Origin: Lepidurus packardi
Lineage: Eukaryota > Arthropoda > Branchiopoda > Notostraca > Triopsidae
DNA length: 64,000 bases
Assembly (NCBI GenBank): GCA_023053545.1
Contig: JAKZAN010000004.1
Span: 10,416,001 to 10,480,000, forward strand
Direction: 5' to 3'
The position numbers were made by a program, and so were the translations under genes. Under the pieces are notes generated by a model, which saw nothing but the letters and a program-made list of their open reading frames with translations, was not told the origin of the DNA and did no database searches. Position 1 is the stretch's first letter. The number at the start of each line of letters is the position of its first letter. Below are positions 37,201-46,122 of this stretch, piece by piece.

Positions 37201-39605
37201 CTTCAGGGACCAAAACAGGGTTCAAATTCGCGTTAGAATCTGGCTCGACGACAAATTCTAACGGCTGATCGCGTTTCAATACTTCAGATGGACTATTCAG
37301 GACACCTTGAGGCGTAGGCAAAGGAATCGGTTCAGGGTCAGAAGCCAAAACCACTGTTACATTGACAGATGAAATTTCTTCCTGTACCGAGCTAAACGTG
37401 AAGTCATTAACGACAGTAGTAAGGTCACCCGAATCGAAGGTAACTGTGGTATTCGCCGGTGCCAAGACGTCCTTTTCTGAGGTGTTTAGCTCGTCAGCTT
37501 CGTGCTCAGTTGTAAGAAGGAATGTCTCGGTTAGTAATTCGGTTTGAACCTCAACAGTTTCAATGTCAGTTTGAGCGACTGTCTCGCTCAGCACCTCGCT
37601 TTGGATCTCAACAGCAGGAATCGAAACTGGGATCTGTTCTAAGGGAAGATTAGCTTGGAGCTCAACATCAAGGTTCTCTGGAAGCGGTTCAGTGGCGACT
37701 GGTTGGATGAGTACCGGTTCAGTTACGACTGGTTCAACGAGTACCGGTTCAGTTACGACTGGTTCAACGAGTACCGGTTCAGGGAGTACTGATTCGAATT
37801 GCTGGGCTTCCGGAAGTAATTTTTCAGTACCTTCCTCTAGAGGGGTTTCTATAACTGTCTGGTTGCTTGCTTTGAAGCTGGGGCTAAGAAAAAGTGTTTC
37901 ATCTGCTGGCGCAAGACTATCGACCTGCTCTGGACCAGAAAGGTTCTCTTGTTTTTGAAGGAGGTCAGTCGAAGTAGTGGGCGTGTTTTCAGTACGAACG
38001 GTGGCCTCTAGAGCTGTGGGTTCTGGCGGTAAATTTTGAGAATCGCCTTCCTTTTGAGGGGTTTCTGTTACTGTCTGTGTTTCTGCTTCCAAACTGGGGC
38101 TAAAGAAAACCGTTACATTTGCAAGAGAAGGAGTATCGGCCTGCTCTGGAACGGAAACGGTTTCTTGTTCCGAAAGGAAGTCGGAAGGAGTAGTGGGCGT
38201 GTTCTGGAGGAAAACAGTGGTTTCGAAAGTATTAGGAATGGATACGGAAGGGGAGATGGTACTGGGATCAACTTCGGTGGAATCGGAATCAACTCGGGCG
38301 TTCTTAGAACTATCGGAGACTACGATATCGGGAATGAGCGCAGGTTCGCTTTTCACCGAAAAATTGCCGAATCCACTGATTAAGGCTTCGAAATCAAAAT
38401 CGTCTGCTTGTTTTAAGTGCTCCAACTGAGGCTGGAGCGGAGCAGGGGGCAGTGCTTCTTCATACGCACTAATCTCTTGCAAGCTGTCTTGCGAAGGGGA
38501 AACACGACCAAACGAGGACTGGGGCGGGTCTTCTGACAAGGTTTCTTCAGCTTCGCCTGCACTTTCGTACTCCGAAGTGTCCGTATCTAAGTAAAAACTT
38601 GTGTTAATTCCATGTTTCTTCCTTTTTTGTCCTTAATTTTTCTCTTTAATTATGCAAAATAACTTGCCAGTTTCCACTTGAGCCTTACTGGTAGACTGGA
38701 GTAAATCCGGCAAGATTCTCTGGGTATCCTCACTAAAAAAGAAATACAAATATTTTATAGTACCATCAATTAGTAACCAAAAGTGAAAAAAAGATAGCCC
38801 GCGACGACTTTACATTCATCTTTAAGTAGATGTGGTTTTTCGAAAACATTTTAGTCTTCAAAATACATATACGTAATATGCTATTTTATTATTTTTAAAG
38901 ACACAAAATTAAGAATAAAATAAATAATATTAGAAATCTGAAATAAAAATAGAACAATAAAAAAATCAAAATAAATATGCAGTAAAATAAAATAAATAAT
39001 AATAAATAAGTCTAGCTTATTTATTATTCTAAAAATAAAAATACAGAAATAATATAAATAAAATTCATTACTATTTTCTTATTTTCTATATTTTAAATAA
39101 TAAACTACCCTCGTCTGCTCTAAACTAAACTGAATGGAATGAACAGAAAACCAACAATACAAGACGCGATAATAGTCGAAAGTTTACGACATTTCGAAAA
39201 GAAAAAACGACAAAGAAAAAGAAAATTTACCAGAGTTGGGGAACGCGATCGATCAAATCTTTGATAAATCCCTGCGCTAGTTCGGTATGAACTTCATGTT
39301 CAGCGTGTTTCACGTCTCCAGAATGATTTCCGTGGTCCGATCCCTTGATTTCAGTCTCCGCAGCAGATTCTTCCACCTTTGACGAAGCGTTCTAGAAAAA
39401 AAAAATCCCCCAAAATCCTACTTAAACAATTCCAAATAACAACTGTCCATACAAAACATCCCAAATCCAACATCCCGTCGAACCTTTTCTACAGAAGGTC
39501 AACACACGAACTGTCGCTCGCGGCCAAAAGCTCATTTGGATAAAATTTCAAATGTGTTACCTCTATCTCCGTCACGGTCCCAAACAATCTTCTCACGAAA
39601 TTCAT
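34300..39605 (-). CDS. TACC: Transforming acidic coiled-coil protein (TACC)
   Basis: TACC proteins act at centrosomes and spindle microtubules with XMAP215/Msps and Aurora A. Seven exons on the minus strand join in frame: 39605-39561, 39391-39231, 38732-38668, 38586-35706, 35632-35471, 34702-34553 and 34492-34300 (1218 aa). The start [15 protein letters not shown] at 39605 is preferred; an in-frame ATG at 39671 would add 22 residues. The 960-residue fourth exon is acidic and low-complexity, with a [10 protein letters not shown] tandem repeat and a larger imperfect duplication. [13 protein letters not shown] is the motif found before the TACC domain in relatives. The last 200 residues are the coiled-coil TACC domain, ending [19 protein letters not shown], closely matching vertebrate TACC ends. 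The intron after exon 3 uses a GC donor. Identity is secure. Confidence 0.95.
34872..35444. mobile_element. Pogo/Tigger-like non-autonomous element (outer)
   Basis: It starts with CAGTAGATGCCGCTTAGTGA and ends with the reverse complement of CAGTAGACGTTATTGTGATT. It is flanked by TA on both sides, the target-site duplication of Tc1/mariner/pogo transposons. It is 573 bp without coding capacity and lies in a TACC intron. The right end carries a direct repeat of an AACCAGTGTTCTAA-to-ATTCTAATCACAATAA block (near 35348 and 35397). The inner element 34912-35020 is inserted in it. Confidence 0.55.
34912..35020. mobile_element. 109-bp TA-flanked MITE (inner, nested)
   Basis: The terminal inverted repeats are nearly perfect: the left end reads CAGTAGAATACTCGCTATAA and continues CGTAC, and the right end, reverse-complemented, reads CAGTAAAAACTCGCTATAAC and continues GTAC. 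TA flanks both ends. These ends resemble pogo/Tigger elements (CAGTARAACCTCGNTATAACG-like). A third internal CTATAACGTAC is present. No coding capacity. Confidence 0.7.
37685..37790 (-). repeat. 30-bp coding tandem repeat in TACC
   Basis: The minus-strand reading encodes [20 protein letters not shown] repeated units ([10 protein letters not shown]), with a more diverged third copy (IQPVATEPL). The DNA units (GGTTCAGTTACGACTGGTTC and on) are nearly identical, so this is a likely site of length polymorphism. Confidence 0.85.
38840..39100. repeat. AT-rich low-complexity tract in TACC intron 2
   Basis: Runs of AATAAA/TAAATAAT-type sequence with almost no G or C. They fill most of the intron 38733-39230. 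No structured element seen. Confidence 0.8.
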
Positions 39606-41359
39606 ATTTCCCAAGAAAACTATCCCTACTTCAACAAAAACAACACCAACGTAACTCAAAACATTCTCCAAGCTCCTCGACTGAAACTACGCTGCAGTAG
39701 CACTCAAATCTTTCCGACTAGCCTTCTCGTTATCATCTCTTGCGTCTCTAAGCAGGACAGGCAGACCTTTCAGGAAAGAAAAATGCCCCGTTAGGGCTGT
39801 TCTACATCTCTACCTACTACATGCAGCCACGCCTTCTCGTCCATAGCAAAAACTGACATCACGTGACCTTGCGAGGCCGTCAGGCTCTAAGTTAATTTTG
39901 AAAACAAGGTCTCCAAACTCTTCTCCAAACAATTGGCATCTTCGCAAATAGAGTCTTGGTCTTGGCAATTGGCTCCTAACACCGAACCTAAAAATAGTTT
40001 GACTTGCTCGAACATTGTTAGAACCCACTACCCTCTTTGGTGAGTGCGATAATGCACTTCATTTTTTCTTCACTGCAATTACGCAAATAAAAAAAATAAA
40101 AAACCCTTAAAAACAATAACACCATTTCCGTTCCAGTTACGACACAGCTAATAGGAAAATCGTGTTTTTAAAGATTCTTTTTTTTATTGCCAACAGGTAT
40201 TTTGAGCTGACGCCCCAGGCAACTTTAAATTTCCAACTGACCATTTACTTCATTGTGGCAGATTCCAGTAAGCGTTTATGCAGTTCCGTGATACGTTTCA
40301 GGTTTGTTTTTGTTTCAAAAAGAAAACATTCTCACCCAAGATAATACACCGCCCATGATTCGATCTGGTAGACATTTGGCGTGTAAAAGCCTACACCAAA
40401 GTTTGTTCCAAGTGCACACAAAGGTTTGAGTTACCAATCGCGTGCAGTTTCTGGCAGCTCGTGTGAGGTTTTGGTAATTTAACTAGTTTCCTGGACCGTG
40501 ACAGATCCCGTTTCATTGTTGGTCACAATTCACAACATCTGGAGTTTAAAGAGACAATCGTGGAGAATCGTGGATCGGATGTCATCCGGCATAATACTCG
40601 CAAGATCTCTCCAAAGAAAAAGACCCATGCGCAGCTCTGGTACACCTGATCAATAACGAGAGCGAAAACTAACGAACTACGCCCATGCCAAGCTAAAGAT
40701 AAAAGCTATCAAACTATCATTCCATCTTCGTTGATACACACTTGTTTAGTTAACCTACCTACAATCGCTCCTCTCCAGATTCACAACTTCTTTACGCAAA
40801 TTTTACCTTTTTTCTTTAGTGCTTAACGTGTTTGCTTAAACTTCAATTATTTTCTTACTTCTGCACTTTCTGCTTTTTAACGTTTCCACCGTTTGCGCTC
40901 AAACGTTAACAGGTAAAAGTAGTTTGGTTTGGTCACGGGAAGTCGAACGAAATTCCTCGAATGACTCATCACTTACCACATAGCACATTTCAACAATGAA
41001 TTTCCAAAGCAGACTGTTCGCTATGGCGTCATAACCCGAAAAAACTAAAACTCTTCTCTTAGACTTCAAACTACAAGAATATTTGTACTTTTTTAACTCG
41101 TTGTTTATACCTTTGTAACTAGCTATAGAAAGTTTGAAGGCTCCGTCTGGAAATATGCAAATGAAGGGGTTTCTTGACTTACTCGGCCCAAAAAAGGGCA
41201 CATCACATTCCCAGTCTAATCACTATACACTAACTGTCATTAAAACGAGAGACATGCACTGTTTGGCGGCAGTAATAAAAGGTGAAGTTAAGCATGGGTG
41301 AAATACTTGTTTGCACTAAATCATTGCAAAAGCACCAACTGTTTGCAAAGTTTGACAGC
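39606..41359. other. Region between TACC and the small tail-anchored ORF
   Basis: This probably contains the TACC promoter and 5' UTR. One plus-strand segment (40198-40301) looks like an internal exon: a strong acceptor (TTTTTTTTATTGCCAACAG) and a downstream CAG|GTTTGT, with an open frame reading RYFELTPQATLNFQLTIYFI and on. I do not recognise it, and no partner exons were found. A minus-strand ORF at 40899-41201 (100 aa) is also unrecognised. Confidence 0.4.
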
Positions 41360-41701
41360 TTAGTAAACTCGTAACAACAACAAAGCTAGGATCGCTAAGA
41401 CTGACGTCAGAAGCATCCTGACCACGCCTATTGCGCCAACTTTGAAATGCAGCTTAAAACGCAACGGAATTTCTTGTTTATTTCGAATGTATGCATTGCA
41501 TGCTTTGCTAAAAAAATAAATGGAATACATAATAAAACAAACTATTTTTACCTCATTATCTCTGTTTGTCATGGTTTTCAAAGCGAGACGAGGACTAGTG
41601 GACTTGGGTAATGCAAAGCAGTTTAATTTGGTTGGGGTTGAACTCAACGAAACAGACACAGGTGCCGAAACCGAAACAGGAGGGGTATTTTCATCGGACA
41701 T
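41360..41701 (-). CDS. Putative small tail-anchored membrane protein
   Basis: Read through, the ORF is 113 aa. A better model splices 41701-41552 to 41452-41360 across a 99-nt GT-AG intron (donor GAG|GTAAAA, acceptor TTTTAAG), keeping frame and giving 80 aa. The start is MSDENTPPVSVSAPVSVSLS, a Ser/Pro/Thr-rich cytosolic part. The end is GVVRMLLTSVLAILALLLLR plus VY, a single C-terminal hydrophobic helix typical of a tail anchor. I recognise no family. It lies 132 nt downstream of the PrimPol stop codon on the same strand. Confidence 0.4.
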   Translation of the reverse strand: MSDENTPPVSVSAPVSVSLSSTPTKLNCFALPKSTSPRLALKTMTNRDNEVKIVCFIMYSIYFFSKACNAYIRNKQEIPLRFKLHFKVGAIGVVRMLLTSVLAILALLLLRVY

Positions 41702-41833
41702 GCCTCAAATCCTAAAAAAAATAATAAAAAAATAATAAATCACAAAGACAATAAAGTAAAAGCATTCTAGCTTATTTGCATACAGGAAAATTGCTCAATC
41801 GCAACATAAAAAAGCCAATCCAAATTAAGAAGC

Positions 41834-44008
41834 TTATTTCGCTTCAGCCACGGCTTCGAGGTCATGAATAGACACGCTGGGATCACAATCTTCGCTCTGG
41901 TTTTGGCTCTGAAGCCTCAGGGGTCGTGATACGGACCGAAATCCGGCGCAGTCGGGGTCGAAACACTTTTGACAGTAGTTGCCCCCTTCCAAGTCGACGC
42001 TTAGCCAGATTTTATTGCTTTTATGTTGGCGACCCACGTTTTCGCAAAAGCGATAGCCGGAGAAATAGTATCGTATACGCTTGATATCTTCATTGTACGC
42101 CCATTTGCTGATTCGCCCATCAGGGTAGATTAAGGAAGAGATAAAGTTATCTACTTCAGGGAATGGCGAGTTGCCTTGGCCTTCGGATGTAGGTTTCAAT
42201 TGTGATAAGGTTCGATTTCCTTGTGAAAAACTGCACGCGGACAGCTCGTCTTCGAATGTAAGAGTAGTGATCGCTGGATTTGGAATGTACGTGATTAGCG
42301 AGTCTAGAAATAGGGACTTTTCTTTGCGATAAGGCCAGCGATTGTCAGGAGAGACTACCAGTGGGTTATTTTTGCCTTTTTTAGTGGACAGATATACGCG
42401 AAAATTACGGTTTTTGGAATAAACGCTTTTATCGGCAAATAGTACTTTTTTGTCATCCATTTTATTGATGTACAAATTTTCCAGCGCCGATTTCTCAAAG
42501 GGTAATGAGCCAAAGTCGATGAGCTCGCAGACATGCTTCACGAAGTTGCCTGTATGGCGATAGGACTGGAAAATTACGGTTGGGAAGATCCAGTGTTGAC
42601 TGAATTTCGTGGGAGTGGAAGCTTCTAGGATTATTACATCTTCCGGGGTGCAAACAACGTTTAATTTGTCTTGTAACGCCCAACAAATGATTTCCATGAA
42701 TGTATCGGTCAGGTTCTTGCGATTGATTTCCTGGTTTTGATCCCATTCGTATTCCAAATCAAAATAGAGCTTGCAAGGCGCATCTTCAGTGATGATTTCG
42801 TAGAAGTTTCGTTGGTTTGGTTGGAGAGTTTTCTGGCGACTCCATATGGTTAAAGGATGGGCAGCTCGATATTGTCTTTTGCCATCGAAAAAACGAGGAT
42901 CTTCTATTGAAAAGGGTTTTACGCCTTCGCCGATTTGCTTACAGAATTCTAAGGCTTGATCTTGTTTTTTGAAAAATTCAAAAATCGTGCAATAGTCAGA
43001 TAAGTTGGGAATAGGCGCTAGTTCTGCTAATGGAAATTGGGTTCGATTTCCTTGAGAAAAACTGCACGCGGACAGCTCGACTTCGAATGTAAGAGTAGTG
43101 ATCGCTGGATTTGGAATGTACGTTATTAGCGAGTCTAGAAATAGGGACTTTTCTTTGCGATAAGGCCAGCGATTGTCAGGAGAGACTACCAGTGGGTTAT
43201 TTTTGCCTTTTTTAGTGGACAGATATACGCGAAAATTACGGTTTTTGGAATAAACGCTTTTATCGGCAAATAGTACTTTTTTGTCATCCTTTTTATTAAT
43301 GTACAAATTTTCCAGCGCCGATTTCTCAAAGGGTGATGAGCCAAAGTCGATGAGCTCGCAGACATGCTTCACGAAGTTGCCTGTATGGCGAAAGGACTGG
43401 AAAATTACGGTTGGGAAGATCCAGTGTTGACTGAATTTCGTGGGAGTGGAAGCTTCTAGGATTATTACAGCTTCTGGGGTGCAATCAATGTTGAATTTGT
43501 CTTGTAACGCCCAACAAATGATTTCCATGAAGGTATCGGTCAGGTTCTTGCGATTGGTTTCCTGGTTTTGATCCAATTCGTATTCCAAATCAAAATAGAG
43601 CTTGCAAGGCGTATCTTCGGTGATGATTTCGTAGAAGTTTCGTTGGTCTGGTTGGAGAGCTTTCTGGCGACTCCATATGGTTAGAGGATGGGCAGCTCGA
43701 TATTGTCTTTTGCCATCGAAAAAACGAGGATCTTCTATTGAAAAGGGTTTTACGCCTTCGCCGATTTGCTTACAGAATTGTAAGGCTTGATCTTGTTTTT
43801 TGAAAAATTCAAAAATCGTGCAATAGTCAGATAAGCTGGGAATAGGCGGTAGTTCTGCTAATGGAAATTTCTTGAACTTTTCAGCTTGCTCTTCTATTTT
43901 CCTTAGTTTATTCAGCTGCCCTGGATCATTTGCTTTGCGTTTAGTTCCAAAGAAAGACTGCGTAGGAAGAGACGTTGAGCCTTGAGCTGACTTATTCGTG
44001 TTCGCCAT
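41834..44008 (-). CDS. PRIMPOL: PrimPol primase-polymerase with duplicated catalytic core
   Basis: PrimPol is an archaeo-eukaryotic primase (AEP) that re-primes stalled forks in nucleus and mitochondria. This single-exon ORF is 724 aa, longer than the usual 500-560. A 277-residue block occurs twice in tandem (about residues 48-324 and 325-600), 94% identical. Each copy has all AEP motifs: D140-L-E142 in CKLYFDLEY, S193-Q-H195, and D249 before YSKNRNFR; in copy two D417/E419, S470/H472 and D526. One zinc knuckle follows, with C655, H662, C682 and C687 in the same spacing as human PrimPol. The C-terminus is short, with an acidic SEDCDPSVSIHDLEAVAEA where RPA-binding motifs lie in relatives. It could be a true dual-core enzyme, a recent unstable duplication, or a collapsed assembly of tandem genes. 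Divergent from NANS. Confidence 0.92.
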   Translation of the reverse strand: MANTNKSAQGSTSLPTQSFFGTKRKANDPGQLNKLRKIEEQAEKFKKFPLAELPPIPSLSDYCTIFEFFKKQDQALQFCKQIGEGVKPFSIEDPRFFDGKRQYRAAHPLTIWSRQKALQPDQRNFYEIITEDTPCKLYFDLEYELDQNQETNRKNLTDTFMEIICWALQDKFNIDCTPEAVIILEASTPTKFSQHWIFPTVIFQSFRHTGNFVKHVCELIDFGSSPFEKSALENLYINKKDDKKVLFADKSVYSKNRNFRVYLSTKKGKNNPLVVSPDNRWPYRKEKSLFLDSLITYIPNPAITTLTFEVELSACSFSQGNRTQFPLAELAPIPNLSDYCTIFEFFKKQDQALEFCKQIGEGVKPFSIEDPRFFDGKRQYRAAHPLTIWSRQKTLQPNQRNFYEIITEDAPCKLYFDLEYEWDQNQEINRKNLTDTFMEIICWALQDKLNVVCTPEDVIILEASTPTKFSQHWIFPTVIFQSYRHTGNFVKHVCELIDFGSLPFEKSALENLYINKMDDKKVLFADKSVYSKNRNFRVYLSTKKGKNNPLVVSPDNRWPYRKEKSLFLDSLITYIPNPAITTLTFEDELSACSFSQGNRTLSQLKPTSEGQGNSPFPEVDNFISSLIYPDGRISKWAYNEDIKRIRYYFSGYRFCENVGRQHKSNKIWLSVDLEGGNYCQKCFDPDCAGFRSVSRPLRLQSQNQSEDCDPSVSIHDLEAVAEAK
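42210..43869 (-). repeat. 831-bp in-frame tandem duplication inside PrimPol
   Basis: The two copies (about 42210-43039 and 43041-43869) have a period of 831 bp, exactly 277 codons. By eye I count about 23 nucleotide differences, roughly 16 of which change an amino acid. Both copies are open and keep the catalytic residues. Confidence 0.95.
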
Positions 44009-44584
44009 GGATTCCAGAGCTGAAAGCGTTTGTCTTTTGAGATCCCAATCGGTCTTGATGAAGTATAGAGATTCAGGGAAAAATTAAGAAGACAAACAAA
44101 GGTAAACCTACCAATCATGCACATGCATGCGTCTGAAACTTGAGCGTTTCTCAAACAAAGACTTGCAGCAATTAAGAATCCAGAATTGAAACTATCTCAA
44201 GTTCAAGAAATGAACATCTTTATGTAAAATCCAAAACTACTTCTTACCTTAGCTTATGATTTAAATAAATGAGTTGCAAAGCCCTTATCAATACCAACAC
44301 ACCTTTACACGTTAACTGGCAGGCAAACAATAACCGACCGCGAGCAGGGGGAGGCAACAAAGAGTTCAAAAATATGACAAACCATTGGTCGAAAGCAAAG
44401 ATCATCTCCACGAATCACAAAATGGTTACCATTTCCCTCCAGAGGTGGCGTAGGAGCGTCCTTTAGGGATTTAAATCCTTGTTCAGCATGTTCGGTACCA
44501 GACGTCCCAGAGGGCATACTCCAAAGTTTGAAAGATAATTTCATGTAAATTCTTAAATAAGGCCGCGAGTTTTAAACCGAAATA
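44009..44584. promoter_or_regulatory. Shared spacer between divergent PrimPol and NANS genes
   Basis: Only 576 nt separate the two start codons, so this is a likely bidirectional promoter. No TATA box is obvious. An untranslated first exon for either gene could lie here. Confidence 0.5.
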
Positions 44585-45999
44585 ATGGTGCCGATCGAAT
44601 TACTGCCAAACAGGTTTGTGGGAAAAGATCATCCTTGCTTTATCATAGCAGAAATCGGTCAGAATCATCAAGGAGATGTGAGTGTAGCCCAGCAGCTCAT
44701 TATAGCGGCCAAAGTAATTATATCTCTTCAGTCTTCGCAGAAGTCTTCGATTAAACTAAGTTTCTCTTAGGAAGCTGGTGCAGATTGCGTCAAGTTCCAG
44801 AAGAGCAGTCTAGAAGACAAGTTCACGGCTTCGGCTTTAGCAAAAACTTACGATAGTCCACATGCATGGGGCAAAACTTATGGCGAACATAAGCGTTTCT
44901 TGGAATTCGATGAGCAGCAATATAGAGAACTGCAAGGTTATGCAAATGAGCTCGGTATAGGATTTACTGCATCGGCTATGGATGAGGTAAGTCTTCTAAA
45001 TAGAAAAGTTCCTAAAGAATTCTTCAGAATCTCTTTTCGGTTTTTGTGTAGATCGCATTGGAATTTCTAATGCAACTCGAAGTTCCTTTCCTCAAGATCG
45101 GATCTGGGGACACCAACAACTTCCCTTTGCTTGAAAAAGCAGCCAGGACTCAGCTGCCGATCGTTCTTTCTACCGGTAAAGCCAGTAAAAAAAAATAGGA
45201 ACGTACCACAAACTTATAAGAAAAGAACTTACTCCCTAAGGAATGCAAGAAGAAGAAACTGTCAAGGAAGCCTATCGGATCATCACTTCTATCAATCCTA
45301 AGCTCTGCATTTTGCAGTGCAGCTCGTCGTACCCAACACCCTTCAATCAGATTCATCTTAACGTCATCAAAGGGTACCAGAGCCTTTTTCCTAACTGTCC
45401 CATTGGATATTCTGGACACGAAAGCGGCAACGCTATTTCTATAGCTGCAGTAGCGCTGGGCAGCAAAGTATTACACAATCCTTAGCCAAAAAAAGAATAC
45501 AAAAAAGAACCCGAAGCTCTACTATATTCTTCTTTTGCAGATAATTGAACGACATTTCACGTTAGATAAGTCTTGGAAAGGAAACGACCACTCGAGTTCC
45601 TTACTCCCTTCGGAGTTAAGAGAACTCGTGACTCAAGTAAATAAAAAGCCCGTTTCTATTTTCCGTTTATTAAAGGAAGAGATAAGGCAGCAAACAAGCA
45701 CTTTTCTCCTTCTATAAAACTTCCAGATTCGCCAAGTGGAACTAGCAATGGGATCTGCGCATAAATCCATACAAGAATCCGAGCTTGCTTGCCATTCCAA
45801 ATTGGGAAAATCATGCGTGGCCGCCCGGAATCTCGAAGTTGGGCATATGTTGACTTTGGCAGATATTTGCATCAAAGTAAGCCAACCCCATGGTTGGCCT
45901 CCTCATCAGATTGCACACTTGGTTGGCAGCTGTCTTTCCCAGGATCTCAGCAAAGACGATCCCATTACTCTTGAATTACTTTCGCCTGTAGCTCATTAA
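44585..45999 (+). CDS. NANS: N-acetylneuraminate (sialic acid) 9-phosphate synthase
   Basis: This cytosolic enzyme condenses phosphoenolpyruvate with ManNAc or its 6-phosphate to make sialic acid. Six exons join in frame: 44585-44713, 44771-44986, 45052-45175, 45241-45467, 45541-45636 and 45727-45999 (354 aa; human 359). The N-terminal NeuB TIM barrel shows FIIAEIGQNHQGD, DCVKFQKSS, KIGSGDTNNFPLLEKAA, CSSSYPTPF, IGYSGHESG and IIERHFTLDKSWKGNDHSSS. The C-terminal SAF (antifreeze-like) domain shows LGKSCVAARNLEVGHMLTLA. All expected motifs are present, so the enzyme looks functional. All introns are 57-90 nt. It is convergent with GSTCD, with 123 nt between stop codons. Confidence 0.97.
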
Positions 46000-46122
46000 C
46001 CCCAACTTCATTTTCAACAAACTTATTGTCTCCTGATGTCTTCCATGTTTGTATAAATGTACTCATTCCTAAAACCTCAAATCTTGCTAGTCCTGTTTTT
46101 GCTACAAAAATACACGTTTATT

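Noticed and set aside
39887..40015. 42-aa minus-strand ORF starting MFEQVKLFLGSVLGANCQDQ
   Set aside because: Considered as a TACC first exon, but no good donor was found, and the exon at 39561-39605 fits the frame better.
40899..41201. 100-aa minus-strand ORF
   Set aside because: No known motif. It is not joined in frame to the neighbouring small gene by good splice sites.
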